NCBI RefSeq assembly: GCF_039542035.1
Contig: NZ_BAABHJ010000040.1
Location: 744,001 to 808,000 of the forward strand
DNA from: Actinoallomurus liliacearum
GTDB taxonomy: Bacteria > Actinomycetota > Actinomycetes > Streptosporangiales > Streptosporangiaceae
Reading direction: 5' to 3'
Length of the DNA stretch: 64,000 nucleotides
How positions within the stretch are numbered: the first letter of the stretch is position 1; each line of letters begins with the position of its first letter. The notes beneath the pieces were generated by a model, which was not told the origin of the DNA, ran no database searches, and saw only the letters and a list, made by a program, of their open reading frames with translations. Below are positions 7,541 to 15,932 of the stretch, piece by piece. The position numbers and the translations under genes are program-made.

Positions 7541-9028
7541 TCAGCCGGTGACGGCCGGCTCCGCGATGCGTACCGAGGATCTCTCGTCCCGCCCGTCGTG
7601 CTGCGCGGCCCAGGACTGCAGCGCCGTACGGCAGGCGTGGTCGAGGTGGCGCAGGCCGGACAGGTCGAGTTCGACCGCCCGTCCGTGCGGGATCGTCTCG
7701 AGCGTGTCGAGCACCTTCGGCAGGCGGAGGAACGTCGCGTTCCCGGTGAGCCGGATGACGAGCGGGTCCGCCTGCTCGTCCACAGAGATGTGGATATCCG
7801 AGACGTCCCACGCGGTCTTCACGACGGCCAGCAGCAGGCCGATGAGGACGCCCTCGAACAGGTTCGTGACGACGATCGCCAGCGCCGTGCCGGTCAGGAC
7901 GATCGCCTCGCCGCGCTCGGTCCGCCAGAGCCGGCCGACCTCCCGCAGCGACAGCAGCTTCCAGCCCGCGTGCACGAGGATGGCTGCGAGGGCGGTCACC
8001 GGGATGTAGCCGAGCGCCGCCGGGAAGACCACCGTGAAGGCCAGCAGCCAGACCCCGTGCAGGATGCGGGACGCCTTCGTCCGGGCACCGGCCTGCACGT
8101 TCGTGGCACTCCGCACGATCACGGCCGTCATGGGCAGGGCGCCGAGCAGCCCGCAGACCGTGTTGCCGGCGCCCTGCGCCATCAGCTCCCGGTCGTAGTG
8201 GGTGCGGGCGCCGTGGTGCATCCGGTCGACGGCCGCCGCGCTGAACAGGCTTTCCGCCGAGGCGATCAGCGCGAACGCCACCACGGTGCCGATCGCGCCG
8301 ACCGAAATCAGCCCGCCGAGTTGGCCCGTCCCCGGCGGCTGGATCGCGTCGAGCAGGCCCCTGACCTCGATGCGCTTGACCGGAAGGTCGAAGGCGACCG
8401 TGACCAGGGTCGCCAGCGCGACCGCGACCAGCGCGCCCGGGATCACCCGCAGGCGTTTCGGCGCGTACTTCCAGCAGACCAGGACGACGATGGTGCCGAT
8501 GCCGATCCCGCCGGCGGCGAGGGCGGCCGGTTCGTTCGCCGAGTCGGCGAACAGGTCGGGAAGCCCGGTGACGTTGGCCATCGCCGCGCCGGGCGACCTG
8601 TTGTCGAACAGGCTGTGCACCTGGCCGGTGACCAGGACCAGCCCGATGCCGGCCAGCATGCCGTGCACGACCGAGATGGAGATCGCACGGAACCAGCGGC
8701 CCAGCCGCAGCGCGCCCATCCCGAGCTGGATGAGCCCCGCCGCGAGCACGATCAGGCCGAGGGACCGCAGGCCGTACTCCTGCACGGCCTCGTACACGAG
8801 CACGGTGAGCCCGGCGGCCGGGCCGCTGACCTGCAGACTGCTGCCCGGCAGGGCGCCGGCGACCAGGCCGCCGACGATGCCGGTGGCCAGGCCGAGCTCG
8901 GCCGGGACTCCGGAGGCGACCGCGACGCCGATGCACAGCGGCAGGGCGACGAGGAAGACGACGATCGACGAGAGCAGATCCTGGCGGAACACCGAGAAGG
9001 TGCCACGTCCGGAGAGGGGCGGTGCCAT
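7541..9028 (-). CDS. SulP family anion transporter with STAS domain
   Basis: The 495-residue inner-membrane transporter begins with a family-typical FRQDLLSSIVVFLVALPLCIGVA and has about 11-12 hydrophobic segments. A C-terminal STAS domain (about 390-480) ends in VELDLSGLRHLDHAC. SulP proteins coupled to carbonic anhydrases are commonly bicarbonate or sodium:bicarbonate importers, and the anhydrase gene 29 bases upstream supports that reading over sulfate. The start is ATG at 9028, five bases after GAGG. GTG at 9034 would leave no room for the ribosome site. Confidence 0.92.
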   Translation of the reverse strand: MAPPLSGRGTFSVFRQDLLSSIVVFLVALPLCIGVAVASGVPAELGLATGIVGGLVAGALPGSSLQVSGPAAGLTVLVYEAVQEYGLRSLGLIVLAAGLIQLGMGALRLGRWFRAISISVVHGMLAGIGLVLVTGQVHSLFDNRSPGAAMANVTGLPDLFADSANEPAALAAGGIGIGTIVVLVCWKYAPKRLRVIPGALVAVALATLVTVAFDLPVKRIEVRGLLDAIQPPGTGQLGGLISVGAIGTVVAFALIASAESLFSAAAVDRMHHGARTHYDRELMAQGAGNTVCGLLGALPMTAVIVRSATNVQAGARTKASRILHGVWLLAFTVVFPAALGYIPVTALAAILVHAGWKLLSLREVGRLWRTERGEAIVLTGTALAIVVTNLFEGVLIGLLLAVVKTAWDVSDIHISVDEQADPLVIRLTGNATFLRLPKVLDTLETIPHGRAVELDLSGLRHLDHACRTALQSWAAQHDGRDERSSVRIAEPAVTG

Positions 9029-9057
9029 GTTCACCTCGTTTCAGGGTCGGGGGAAGT

Positions 9058-9663
9058 TCAGAGCGGCAGGAAGGCGCCGGTGTCCGGGCGGTGGGCGCTG
9101 ACGACGCCGGTGTCGATGGCGTAGCACCAGGCGTGCAGCGCGAGCCGTCCGTCGGCCACGCGGGCCGCGACGCTCGGGTGGGTGCGGAGCCGGTCGAGCT
9201 GGGTCAGCACGTGCCGCTGGACGGCGGAGGTGATCGCGGGCCCGTCCGCGGCGGTCACCGCGTCCCGTACGGGGTCGTGCGGTTCGGTGTGGCTGAGCCA
9301 GCGCCGGACGGTGGGGACGGCGGTCAGGTCGTCGGTGCGCAGGAGCGCGCCCACGGCCCCGCAGTGCGAGTGCCCGCAGACGATGACGTCGGTGACCCCG
9401 AGCACCTCGACGGCGTACTCGATGGTGGCGGCCTCGGCGGTCACCCGCTCGGTGTCGTGGACCGGGACGATGTTCCCGGCCGTACGGAGTTCGAAGAGTT
9501 GCCCCGGGCCGGCGCCGGTGATCAGGGTGGGCACGACGCGGGAGTCGGAGCAGGTGATGAACAGCGCCTCGGGGTGCTGGCCCTCGGCGAGCCGACCGAG
9601 GTCCGTGCGCCGGTCGGCCGCGCGTTTCGGGAAGAGACGGGCATTGTCGATCAGCGACTGCAT
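9058..9663 (-). CDS. Beta-carbonic anhydrase (first copy)
   Basis: The enzyme catalyses reversible hydration of CO2 and has 201 residues. Zinc ligands are Cys38, His98 and Cys101 in CSDSR and CGHSHCGA. The catalytic Asp40-Arg42 dyad is present. The start MQSLIDNARLF is used because the second copy in this window (34234-34818) starts the same way and the zinc ligands then fall on identical residue numbers. The gene is first in an operon with the SulP transporter, suggesting linked bicarbonate uptake and interconversion. A small membrane protein gene lies upstream on the same strand. Confidence 0.95.
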   Translation of the reverse strand: MQSLIDNARLFPKRAADRRTDLGRLAEGQHPEALFITCSDSRVVPTLITGAGPGQLFELRTAGNIVPVHDTERVTAEAATIEYAVEVLGVTDVIVCGHSHCGAVGALLRTDDLTAVPTVRRWLSHTEPHDPVRDAVTAADGPAITSAVQRHVLTQLDRLRTHPSVAARVADGRLALHAWCYAIDTGVVSAHRPDTGAFLPL

Positions 9664-9850
9664 GGCACAGCCCTTTCTGTGGTCGTCGGCGTCGAACCGA
9701 CGAGAACGGACGGGTACTGGCGAGCGTTCACGCGGCACGCGAGGCACGGCGCTGGGCCATCGCGGGCAGGCGTCGATCAGGCGGCGTCGAGGACGAGGCC
9801 GTCTGCGGAGAAAAGGGAAATGTCGGGCGCTGGGTCGCCCTAGGCGTCCA

Positions 9851-10213
9851 TCAGCAGCGGAACACCTGCAACGACGCGGGAGAGCATCGCGTATCGCGCC
9901 GCGCGAGCCGGCGGCCGGCCGTGCCCGCCGATCCGAGGGCGCCGTCGGTGACCCCGTCGGTGTGCCCGATCGCCGCGGCCGGACGGGTGTCCTGGTCGGG
10001 CGGGAGCCCCGGCATCCGGCGCCGGCCGAGGGTGAGGTGCTCGGTGACCGAGGCGGGGCTGCCGGTCTCCTCGCCGACCCGGTTGTCGCGCTCGGCCGCC
10101 GACGCGGCGACGGCGCGGGCCGGGGAGTGGTCGGTCAGGAGGTCCGGGCCGCCGAGGAACGCCAGCGCGATCAGCAGCACCGCTGCGATCCAGCCTGCGC
10201 GCGCCCTCAGCAC
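9851..10213 (-). CDS. Small single-TM protein upstream of carbonic anhydrase, ending LQVFRC
   Basis: The 120-residue product starts at GTG 10213 behind a GGGGGGA ribosome site. It has an N-terminal hydrophobic segment (about 8-23) that could be a signal anchor, then a polar, low-complexity chain. It ends RRLARRDTRCSPASLQVFRC. The protein upstream of the second carbonic anhydrase (34912-35313) has the same plan and ends RRLAR...LQVLRC, which argues that both are real genes and related. I do not recognise the family. A membrane or secreted partner of the anhydrase, or a regulatory leader, are both possible. Confidence 0.55.
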   Translation of the reverse strand: MLRARAGWIAAVLLIALAFLGGPDLLTDHSPARAVAASAAERDNRVGEETGSPASVTEHLTLGRRRMPGLPPDQDTRPAAAIGHTDGVTDGALGSAGTAGRRLARRDTRCSPASLQVFRC

Positions 10214-10244
10214 CGCGTCCCCCCGACTCGGATCCTGACTTAAT

Positions 10245-10256
10245 TGACCGAGGTCA
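10245..10256. promoter_or_regulatory. Inverted repeat upstream of the LQVFRC protein gene
   Basis: The sequence TGACCGAGGTCA has 5-bp arms TGACC/GGTCA around GA. It lies 32 bases before the GTG start, in the promoter zone, and could be an operator. No regulator can be named. Confidence 0.35.
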
Positions 10257-10440
10257 GCCTAACCCGAGACGCTGCGTGCTGGGGAGGTGCCGTACGGTGC
10301 CGAATACGGCGCTGGCCAGCCATTTTTCGGGACGATTCCCCGCAATTCAGTGCGAAATCCGCCGCCTGGTCAGGGGGATTTAACCGGGAAGTTACATATC
10401 GTCAGCGGACGGTGACCAGCGGGAATCCGGCCCGGACGGC

Positions 10441-10474
10441 GCACGGGCCGCGGGGAAGACCCCACGGCCCGTGC
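10441..10474 (-). terminator. Terminator of the sedolisin gene
   Basis: A 15-bp stem (10441-10455 with 10460-10474) has one C/A mismatch and an AAGA loop, 45 bases past the stop codon. Confidence 0.75.
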
Positions 10475-10518
10475 TCCTCACCGGTCGCCGACCGGTTCAC
10501 CGGTCAGGGCGGCTCCGC

Positions 10519-13500
10519 TCAGCCGCAGGCGTGATCCGGTTTGAGCGCGAAGTCGGCCGTCGTGGACGCCAGCTTCACGATCTTGACGGACCGTGTCTGC
10601 GGCGCCCAGCCGTCCTTGGCCGCGATCAGGGTGAGCGGGTTGTTGCGGACGTCGAGCCAGAGCACGTACTGGCCGTTCTTGTCGGTCTTGAGCGTGTAGC
10701 CCGCCGTCCAGCTGTCGATCTGCACGGTCGCCCCGGCCAGCGGCGCCGGCGCCCCGGTGCACCCGGCACCCGTCACGGTCCCGGTGATCTTCCCCCAGGT
10801 CGACGGCGGCTTCACCGTCAGCGTCACGGGCACCGAGGTCCCGCCGTACGGCGTCTTGGCCTCGACCGTGAGCTGGGCGGTGAACGTCCCCGGCTGGGTG
10901 ATCGCGGCGACGTTCGCGTCGAACGTCACCGTGACCTTGGCGCTCTTGCCCGGCTGGATCGTCACCTCGGTCGGGTCCTCCGACAGCCACGGGACGTCGG
11001 CCGCCGCGACGCACTGGTCGTACCCGGGCAGGGTCTCGCCGCTCTTCACGGCGTTGAACCCGCCGGTGGAGCCGCCGACCCGGTACAGGCCGCAGGCGGC
11101 GCCGCCCCGGTAGAGGGTGTTGTTGGAGTTGGGCAGGGCCGTCCACGAGTCCGAGTCGGGGTGGTAGGCGAAGCCCTGGTTGGTGAGCGTGCTGGTGCCG
11201 TTGGTCACGCCGCCGGACAGCAGGAGCTGCCCGCCGGCCGCGGCGTACCCCATCGCCCACAGGTCGATCGGCAGGTCGGCGACGGCCGACCAGGTCCCGC
11301 TCGACGGGTCGTAGGCGTAGGCGTGCTTGCTGCTGACGCTGGACGCCGAACCGCCCGCGCAGTACAGCTTGCCGCCGAGCCCGCCACAGGCCAGCCAGGC
11401 GGTCTTCTCCGGGTACGCCGCCGCCGAACTCCAGGAGTTCGCCGCCGGGTCGTACACCTGCACGTCGGTCGCGCCGCAGGCGTCCAGGCAGCCGCCCACG
11501 ACGTAGATCTTGTCGCCCAGGACGCCGACGCCGGCCCCGGCGTACGGCTTGGGGTTGTCCGCCCCGGCCGACCAGGCGCCGGTCGCGGGGTCGAAGATCT
11601 CCGTCTTGGCGACCGCGTCGCCGGTGGAGCCCCAGCCGCCGAGGACGTAGACCTTCCCGCCGACCGTCGCCGCCTCCGGGGCCTCCCGCGCCGTGCCCAG
11701 GTTCGCGATCGGCGACCATGCCTGGCCGACCGGGTCGTAGACGTACGCCTTGTTGAGGACGGACGTGGCGTCGACGCCCGCCAGCGAGTAGACCTTGCCG
11801 CCGACGTTCACGACCGCGTTGTCCATGATCGTCGAGGGGTAGTCGGCGATGCTCGTCCACGGCGGCGCGTACGGCGACGCCGCGGCCCTGGCGGCGGCCT
11901 TCGTACGGGCCGTGGCGCTCTTGTCGGGACGGAACCGGCCCGCCGCGTAGTCTCCCTTCACGTTCTGCAGCGGCGCGCCCTGCGCCGCCGGGCGGTAGTC
12001 GCCGGACTGCTCCCCGAGCTTGGCGGTCACCGGCGCCGAGCCGGTGTTCTTCAGCGTCAGGGTCGCGCTGCCCTGGCCCTGCCAGGCGACCGTCTTCGTC
12101 AGCTCGCCCGGCGTCACCGCGATCCGCGGCGCGGCCAGCGTGAAGTCGGCCGCCGTCGCCCAGCCGGCCGCCACGTTCACGGTGGCGTCCTTGGCGGAGT
12201 AGCCGCTCGCCGACGCCGTGAACTTGTGGCTCCCCGTCACCGAGGAGAACAGCCAGTAGAAGCCGTCACCGAGGTTCGGGTCGTCCGGCGTCGCCGCCGA
12301 GGTCGCCTTCTCCGCCGGCCGGTCGGCCGACGTCACGGTGGCGCCGTTCACGCCGGCACCGGTGTTCTGGTCGAGGACCTGGCCGACGACGAGACCGCCG
12401 GAGACCGGGTCGCAGGTGCGCTCGCCCAGGAAGACGTCGTCGACCTGCCACCAGTAGCCGAACTTGCCGGTGAAGTGGAACCGCACCTGGACCGCGCTCT
12501 TGCCGGCCGCCGCCGACAGGTCCACGGTCTCCGTCCGCGGTCCGCGAGCGCTCGCCGCGTGGTGCGAGACCGTCGTCCACGTCTGGCCGCCGTCGACGCT
12601 GAGGTCCACGTCGCCGGCCTGGCCGGAGTAGTGGTAGTAGTCGCTGCGGAAGGACACGATCGGGTGCGCCTTGCCGCTGAGGTCGAGGACCGGGCTGACC
12701 AGCGAGCTGTCCTGGCTGTTGCCCGAGCCGTACTTGTCACTGTCGATGATGGCGAAGCCGCCGGATCCGCCGGTCTTGTTGCCGCGCCCGCCCGGATCGT
12801 TGAACACCCAGGTCTGGCCCTTGCCGACCTTGTCGTCGACCGTCCAGCCGGCCGGGGCGGCGGTGCCGTCGAAGCCCTGCGTCGTGCCCGAGTAGTTGAA
12901 CCCGTACCCGGGGGCGCTGCACGTCGTCTGGTCCACCAGGGTGGTGACGTCGTGCGTCGCGTCGGCCGACCCGACGCGCACGTCCTGGGAGTCGGACGTG
13001 TAGCCCGGATACAGCGGGTCCACCTGCAGCGTGTACGTGTCGTCGGCGGGCAGGCTCAGCGCGTAGCGGCCCGTCTTCGGATCGGTGTAGGTCACCGCGG
13101 TCGGCTCGTCCTTGACGCGGACGGTCGCGTACATCGGCCAGCCGTGGCCGGACCCGTCCCGTACGAGGCCGGTCACGTTGACGCGCGTCTTCGCGGTCAG
13201 CGCGAGGTTCTCGGTCACCGTCTGGCCGTCCGCGACCTGCACGCCGCTCACGGTCTTGGCGGCGTAGCCGAACTTGCTCGCGGTCACGTCGTACGTCCCG
13301 GGCGGGACGCTGAGGGTGTAGTTCCCCTGCCCGTCCGTCGTGGTCGTGGCGTCGCCCGCCGCGACCTTCGCGGCGGCGAGCGGAGCGGTGCCGTCCGTCA
13401 CCGTGCCGGTCACGATGCCGTGCGGCCCGGACCGGAACGCCCCGACGCCCTTCGGCGTGCCGAGCCCGGTCGGCCCGTCGTACCCCGGCCCCGCCGTGCA

Positions 13501-14709
13501 CAGGTACGCCTGGCTGCAACTGCCGTTCGACCCGCTGGTCACGTCGTTGAGGTCGCCCGGGTGCGCGTACGGCAGGGCGTTCGGCGAGGAGCCCGCCGCC
13601 GGCGTGCCCGCGAGCGCGTAGACGGACGCGATGATCGGCGCGGACGCGCTGGTGCCGCCGTAGACGTGCCAGCCGCCGTTGTAGACGGCGACGCCGGTGT
13701 TCGGGTCGGCCACCGCCGACACGTCGGCGATCGACCGCTTGGCGCAGCCGGTGTCCTGCTGGAACGACGGCTTCGCCTCATAGGCGGAGCAGCCGCTGCC
13801 CGCGCCGTCCCACGTCGTCTCCGTCCAACCGCGCGAGGAGGAGTCCTTGACCAGGGACGTGCCGCCGACGGCCGTCACGTACGGCGACGCCGCCGGATAA
13901 CTCGTCCCGTACCCGTCGTCGCCGCTGCTGGCCGTCACCACGACGCCGGGGTGGTCGAAGTAGGCGTCGTCGGCCTGACCCTCGTCGGAGCCCTCACTGC
14001 CGCCGTAGCTGTTGGAGACGAACTTGGCACCCTGCGCGACCGCCTGGTTCACCGCCGCGCCGAGGTTGTCCATGTAGTTGTCGTCCGCCTCGACCAGCAG
14101 GATCTTGCAGCTCGGGCAGGCCGCGCTGACCATGTCGACGTCGAGCGCGATCTCCCCGGCCCAGCCGGAGTCCGGCGGCGGGTAGCTGGTCCCGCCACGC
14201 TGGTCGATCTTCTTGAAGCAGCCGTTGGCGGTCGTGCACGGCGGCAGCCCGTACTGCTGCCGGTACACGGCCAGGTCGCTCTCGGCGTTCGGGCTGTCGA
14301 ACGCGTCGACGATCGCCACCGTCCGCCCCGCCCCGGTGTCGGGCAGGGCGTACGCGCCGACCAGATCGGCGGGCGCCCATCCGGCCGGAGTGCTGTTCGG
14401 CTGCACGCCCTTCGGCCCGACGGTGTCGTCGCGGACGAACGCCAGGCAGGCCATCTCGCCGGCCCGCGCGGGCTTGGCGCAGACCCGGCTGGTCGGGTGC
14501 AGCCCCGGCGCGGTCGGACTGGTCGCCTTGGTGTGCGGTGCGGATTTCTTCGCCGGGATGCCGGACGCGGACGCCGCCGGAACGGTGATCACCGTCAGAA
14601 CGGCCACCATGAGCGCCACGACGATGGCGCCCACGCGTCCGCCCGCGGACCACGCCGCGAGCGGAGGGGGGAGGCGACGAGGTCGCCGCCGGGTGGGGGG
14701 TTGGAGCAT
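10519..14709 (-). CDS. Very large secreted sedolisin (S53) with carboxypeptidase-regulatory, jelly-roll and kelch domains
   Basis: The 1396-residue secreted protein has a basic N-terminus and a membrane-type signal at about 24-48. The S53 sedolisin domain (about 65-440) keeps Glu186 and Asp190 in GEIALD, Asp264 in SSGDDG and Ser354 in GTSASAP, with the calcium-site text GPTGLGTPKG at its end. Two carboxypeptidase-regulatory-like folds follow, then a MAM/choice-of-anchor-J-like segment (phrases FDGTAAPAGW, WWQVDDVFLGE), another regulatory fold, about six kelch repeats (YVYDP, VYVLGGWGS and similar), an Ig-like segment and a final regulatory fold. ATG at 14709 is preferred because CCAGGAG precedes it by 8 bases. 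The combination suggests a surface-binding protease. Confidence 0.93.
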   Translation of the reverse strand: MLQPPTRRRPRRLPPPLAAWSAGGRVGAIVVALMVAVLTVITVPAASASGIPAKKSAPHTKATSPTAPGLHPTSRVCAKPARAGEMACLAFVRDDTVGPKGVQPNSTPAGWAPADLVGAYALPDTGAGRTVAIVDAFDSPNAESDLAVYRQQYGLPPCTTANGCFKKIDQRGGTSYPPPDSGWAGEIALDVDMVSAACPSCKILLVEADDNYMDNLGAAVNQAVAQGAKFVSNSYGGSEGSDEGQADDAYFDHPGVVVTASSGDDGYGTSYPAASPYVTAVGGTSLVKDSSSRGWTETTWDGAGSGCSAYEAKPSFQQDTGCAKRSIADVSAVADPNTGVAVYNGGWHVYGGTSASAPIIASVYALAGTPAAGSSPNALPYAHPGDLNDVTSGSNGSCSQAYLCTAGPGYDGPTGLGTPKGVGAFRSGPHGIVTGTVTDGTAPLAAAKVAAGDATTTTDGQGNYTLSVPPGTYDVTASKFGYAAKTVSGVQVADGQTVTENLALTAKTRVNVTGLVRDGSGHGWPMYATVRVKDEPTAVTYTDPKTGRYALSLPADDTYTLQVDPLYPGYTSDSQDVRVGSADATHDVTTLVDQTTCSAPGYGFNYSGTTQGFDGTAAPAGWTVDDKVGKGQTWVFNDPGGRGNKTGGSGGFAIIDSDKYGSGNSQDSSLVSPVLDLSGKAHPIVSFRSDYYHYSGQAGDVDLSVDGGQTWTTVSHHAASARGPRTETVDLSAAAGKSAVQVRFHFTGKFGYWWQVDDVFLGERTCDPVSGGLVVGQVLDQNTGAGVNGATVTSADRPAEKATSAATPDDPNLGDGFYWLFSSVTGSHKFTASASGYSAKDATVNVAAGWATAADFTLAAPRIAVTPGELTKTVAWQGQGSATLTLKNTGSAPVTAKLGEQSGDYRPAAQGAPLQNVKGDYAAGRFRPDKSATARTKAAARAAASPYAPPWTSIADYPSTIMDNAVVNVGGKVYSLAGVDATSVLNKAYVYDPVGQAWSPIANLGTAREAPEAATVGGKVYVLGGWGSTGDAVAKTEIFDPATGAWSAGADNPKPYAGAGVGVLGDKIYVVGGCLDACGATDVQVYDPAANSWSSAAAYPEKTAWLACGGLGGKLYCAGGSASSVSSKHAYAYDPSSGTWSAVADLPIDLWAMGYAAAGGQLLLSGGVTNGTSTLTNQGFAYHPDSDSWTALPNSNNTLYRGGAACGLYRVGGSTGGFNAVKSGETLPGYDQCVAAADVPWLSEDPTEVTIQPGKSAKVTVTFDANVAAITQPGTFTAQLTVEAKTPYGGTSVPVTLTVKPPSTWGKITGTVTGAGCTGAPAPLAGATVQIDSWTAGYTLKTDKNGQYVLWLDVRNNPLTLIAAKDGWAPQTRSVKIVKLASTTADFALKPDHACG

Positions 14710-15185
14710 GTACGTGACTCCTGGCGGGGTGGCTGGGACCCGGATCACGGGTCTCGAACACGCCGATCCTCACCCAAGAAACGGTAAAGATCACGGCCGC
14801 ATATGGCCGAGAGTCAAGGTCGCTGTCAGCTTGAAAACTTCTGAAAAAACGCTCATGGCGTCAAAAATGTACGAAGAGTGAGATTTCTGGTTGTCCGGCA
14901 CATCTGTGTGGAACGTGCCAGTGGCGAACCCCTACAAACCCCAAGCCCCAACCTTGGTCGCGTAGCGTCCTGATCACGTTCGGTAGCACGCCTCCGCTCC
15001 GGCCGCCCACCCACCGCGCCGGAGGCGTCCCTCGTGCCGTACCGAGACCCGGCACCTGGAACGGCGGTCGGTGTGGCCGGAAGGCTCGGTGAACGCTGCA
15101 GTGGCGGTGCCGCGACACGGCCGAGATGCGGCGAATCGAGTGGCGGCGGCCGCGTTTCCCGAGACTTCTGCACGCCATCGGACCC

Positions 15186-15216
15186 GCGCGAGCCACCCCG
15201 CGCGGGTGGCTCGCGC
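15186..15216. terminator. Isolated hairpin in the sedolisin-DUF3073 gap
   Basis: A perfect 13-bp stem (15186-15198 with 15204-15216) has a CGCGC loop. No gene ends nearby, so its role as a terminator is uncertain. It might belong to a small transcript. Confidence 0.4.
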
Positions 15217-15354
15217 GCCGCCCGTGCTGAACGGCTTGCCGTCGCGCGCCACGGGTGCCGCCCACAGTGCCGTTCGTGGCCTCGCGCCGCCGCCCATGCC
15301 GCCCGCGGGCCGCCCGTGCCGAACCGCGCGCGGGCCTACCCGGAACGGGTGTTA

Positions 15355-15393
15355 CGAAAAGCGTCCCCGCCCTGGCAGCGGGGACGCTTTTCG
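15355..15393. terminator. Strong bidirectional terminator after DUF3073
   Basis: A perfect 16-bp stem (15355-15370 with 15378-15393) has a 7-base loop. AAAA/TTTT at the stem ends give a short U-tract in either direction. It lies 75 bases past the DUF3073 stop. Confidence 0.88.
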
Positions 15394-15467
15394 GTCGTAC
15401 ATCCCGGCATACCCCTCAGACCTCGGTCGGCCGGGGCGACCGGGTGGCTCAGACGCCGGGACGGCAC

Positions 15468-15695
15468 TCAGCTCTTGCTCGTGCCGTCCTTCTCGTCGTA
15501 GTCCTCGGCGTAGTCCGCATAGCGCGATGCGAGGTCTTCGTACGACGAGTCGTCGTCGTAGGGGTCATGGTCATCTTGCGAGTTCTGGTTGACGCCCAGC
15601 TCGCCGCGCAGGCGATCCAGGTCCGTCCCGCCGCTGTTGTACTTCAGCCGGCGAGCAACCTTAACCTGCTTGGCCTTGGCTCGGCCGCGCCCCAT
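15468..15695 (-). CDS. DUF3073 domain protein
   Basis: The 75-residue protein starts MGRGRAKAKQVKVARRLKYN, the hallmark of this actinobacteria-specific family. It has a strongly acidic Asp/Tyr-rich tail. The charge split (basic first half, acidic second half) suggests nucleic acid or protein contacts, but the function is unknown. ATG at 15695 is taken because the family signature begins exactly there. In Streptomyces this gene follows purM directly; here it is next to valine dehydrogenase but far from purM. Confidence 0.9.
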   Translation of the reverse strand: MGRGRAKAKQVKVARRLKYNSGGTDLDRLRGELGVNQNSQDDHDPYDDDSSYEDLASRYADYAEDYDEKDGTSKS

Positions 15696-15932
15696 TGGCT
15701 CGACCCCCTCGATGGTCGGGGACCCGTCGTATCGGCCCCACTTACGCTCGCTTACGCATCCGCAACCGGGCGCGACGACACGCCACGCACCGGCTACGGA
15801 TACAACCGTACCCGTTTTGCGCCTAGCTCGGTACGTCGTCTGCACGGCAGCGGCTGGTCTAGAGCTTAACCCACCGCTCCCGTGCCCGCTCCGGTGGCCT
15901 TCGCGGGAGGGAGGATCCGCAGCGTGCGCTGA

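Larger units (their letters stand above)
10214..10518. other. Intergenic region between small membrane protein and sedolisin genes
   Basis: The right part holds the terminator of the sedolisin gene (10441-10474) and a second small hairpin near 10480-10496. The left part contains the promoter region of the 9851-10213 gene, with an inverted repeat at 10245-10256. The middle (10300-10400) is AT-richer and has no protein-like frame. Confidence 0.6.
14710..15467. other. 758-base gap without a supported gene
   Basis: The first 180 bases are AT-richer and hold the sedolisin promoter region. Between 14990 and 15340 the sequence is very GC-rich, with open frames on both strands but no recognisable protein. 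One isolated hairpin lies at 15186-15216 and the DUF3073 terminator at 15355-15393. A small RNA or a lost gene between the two hairpins cannot be excluded. Confidence 0.5.

Noticed and set aside
5487..8936. An 1149-codon minus-strand frame across purM and the SanA-like gene
   Set aside because: Pure Arg/Gly/Pro shadow of the genes on the plus strand, with no recognisable domain.
10245..10268. Iron box (TTAGG-type) upstream of the LQVFRC gene
   Set aside because: Only one half resembles the DmdR/IdeR consensus. The visible symmetry is TGACC/GGTCA instead.
10471..14787. A 1438-codon open frame on the plus strand opposite the sedolisin gene
   Set aside because: Its translation is Arg/Gly/Val-rich without any domain, and the minus strand encodes a clear multidomain protease. 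Long antisense frames are expected in high-GC DNA.
14990..15340. Open frames on both strands in the gap before DUF3073
   Set aside because: No frame shows a family motif, ribosome site or consistent codon bias.
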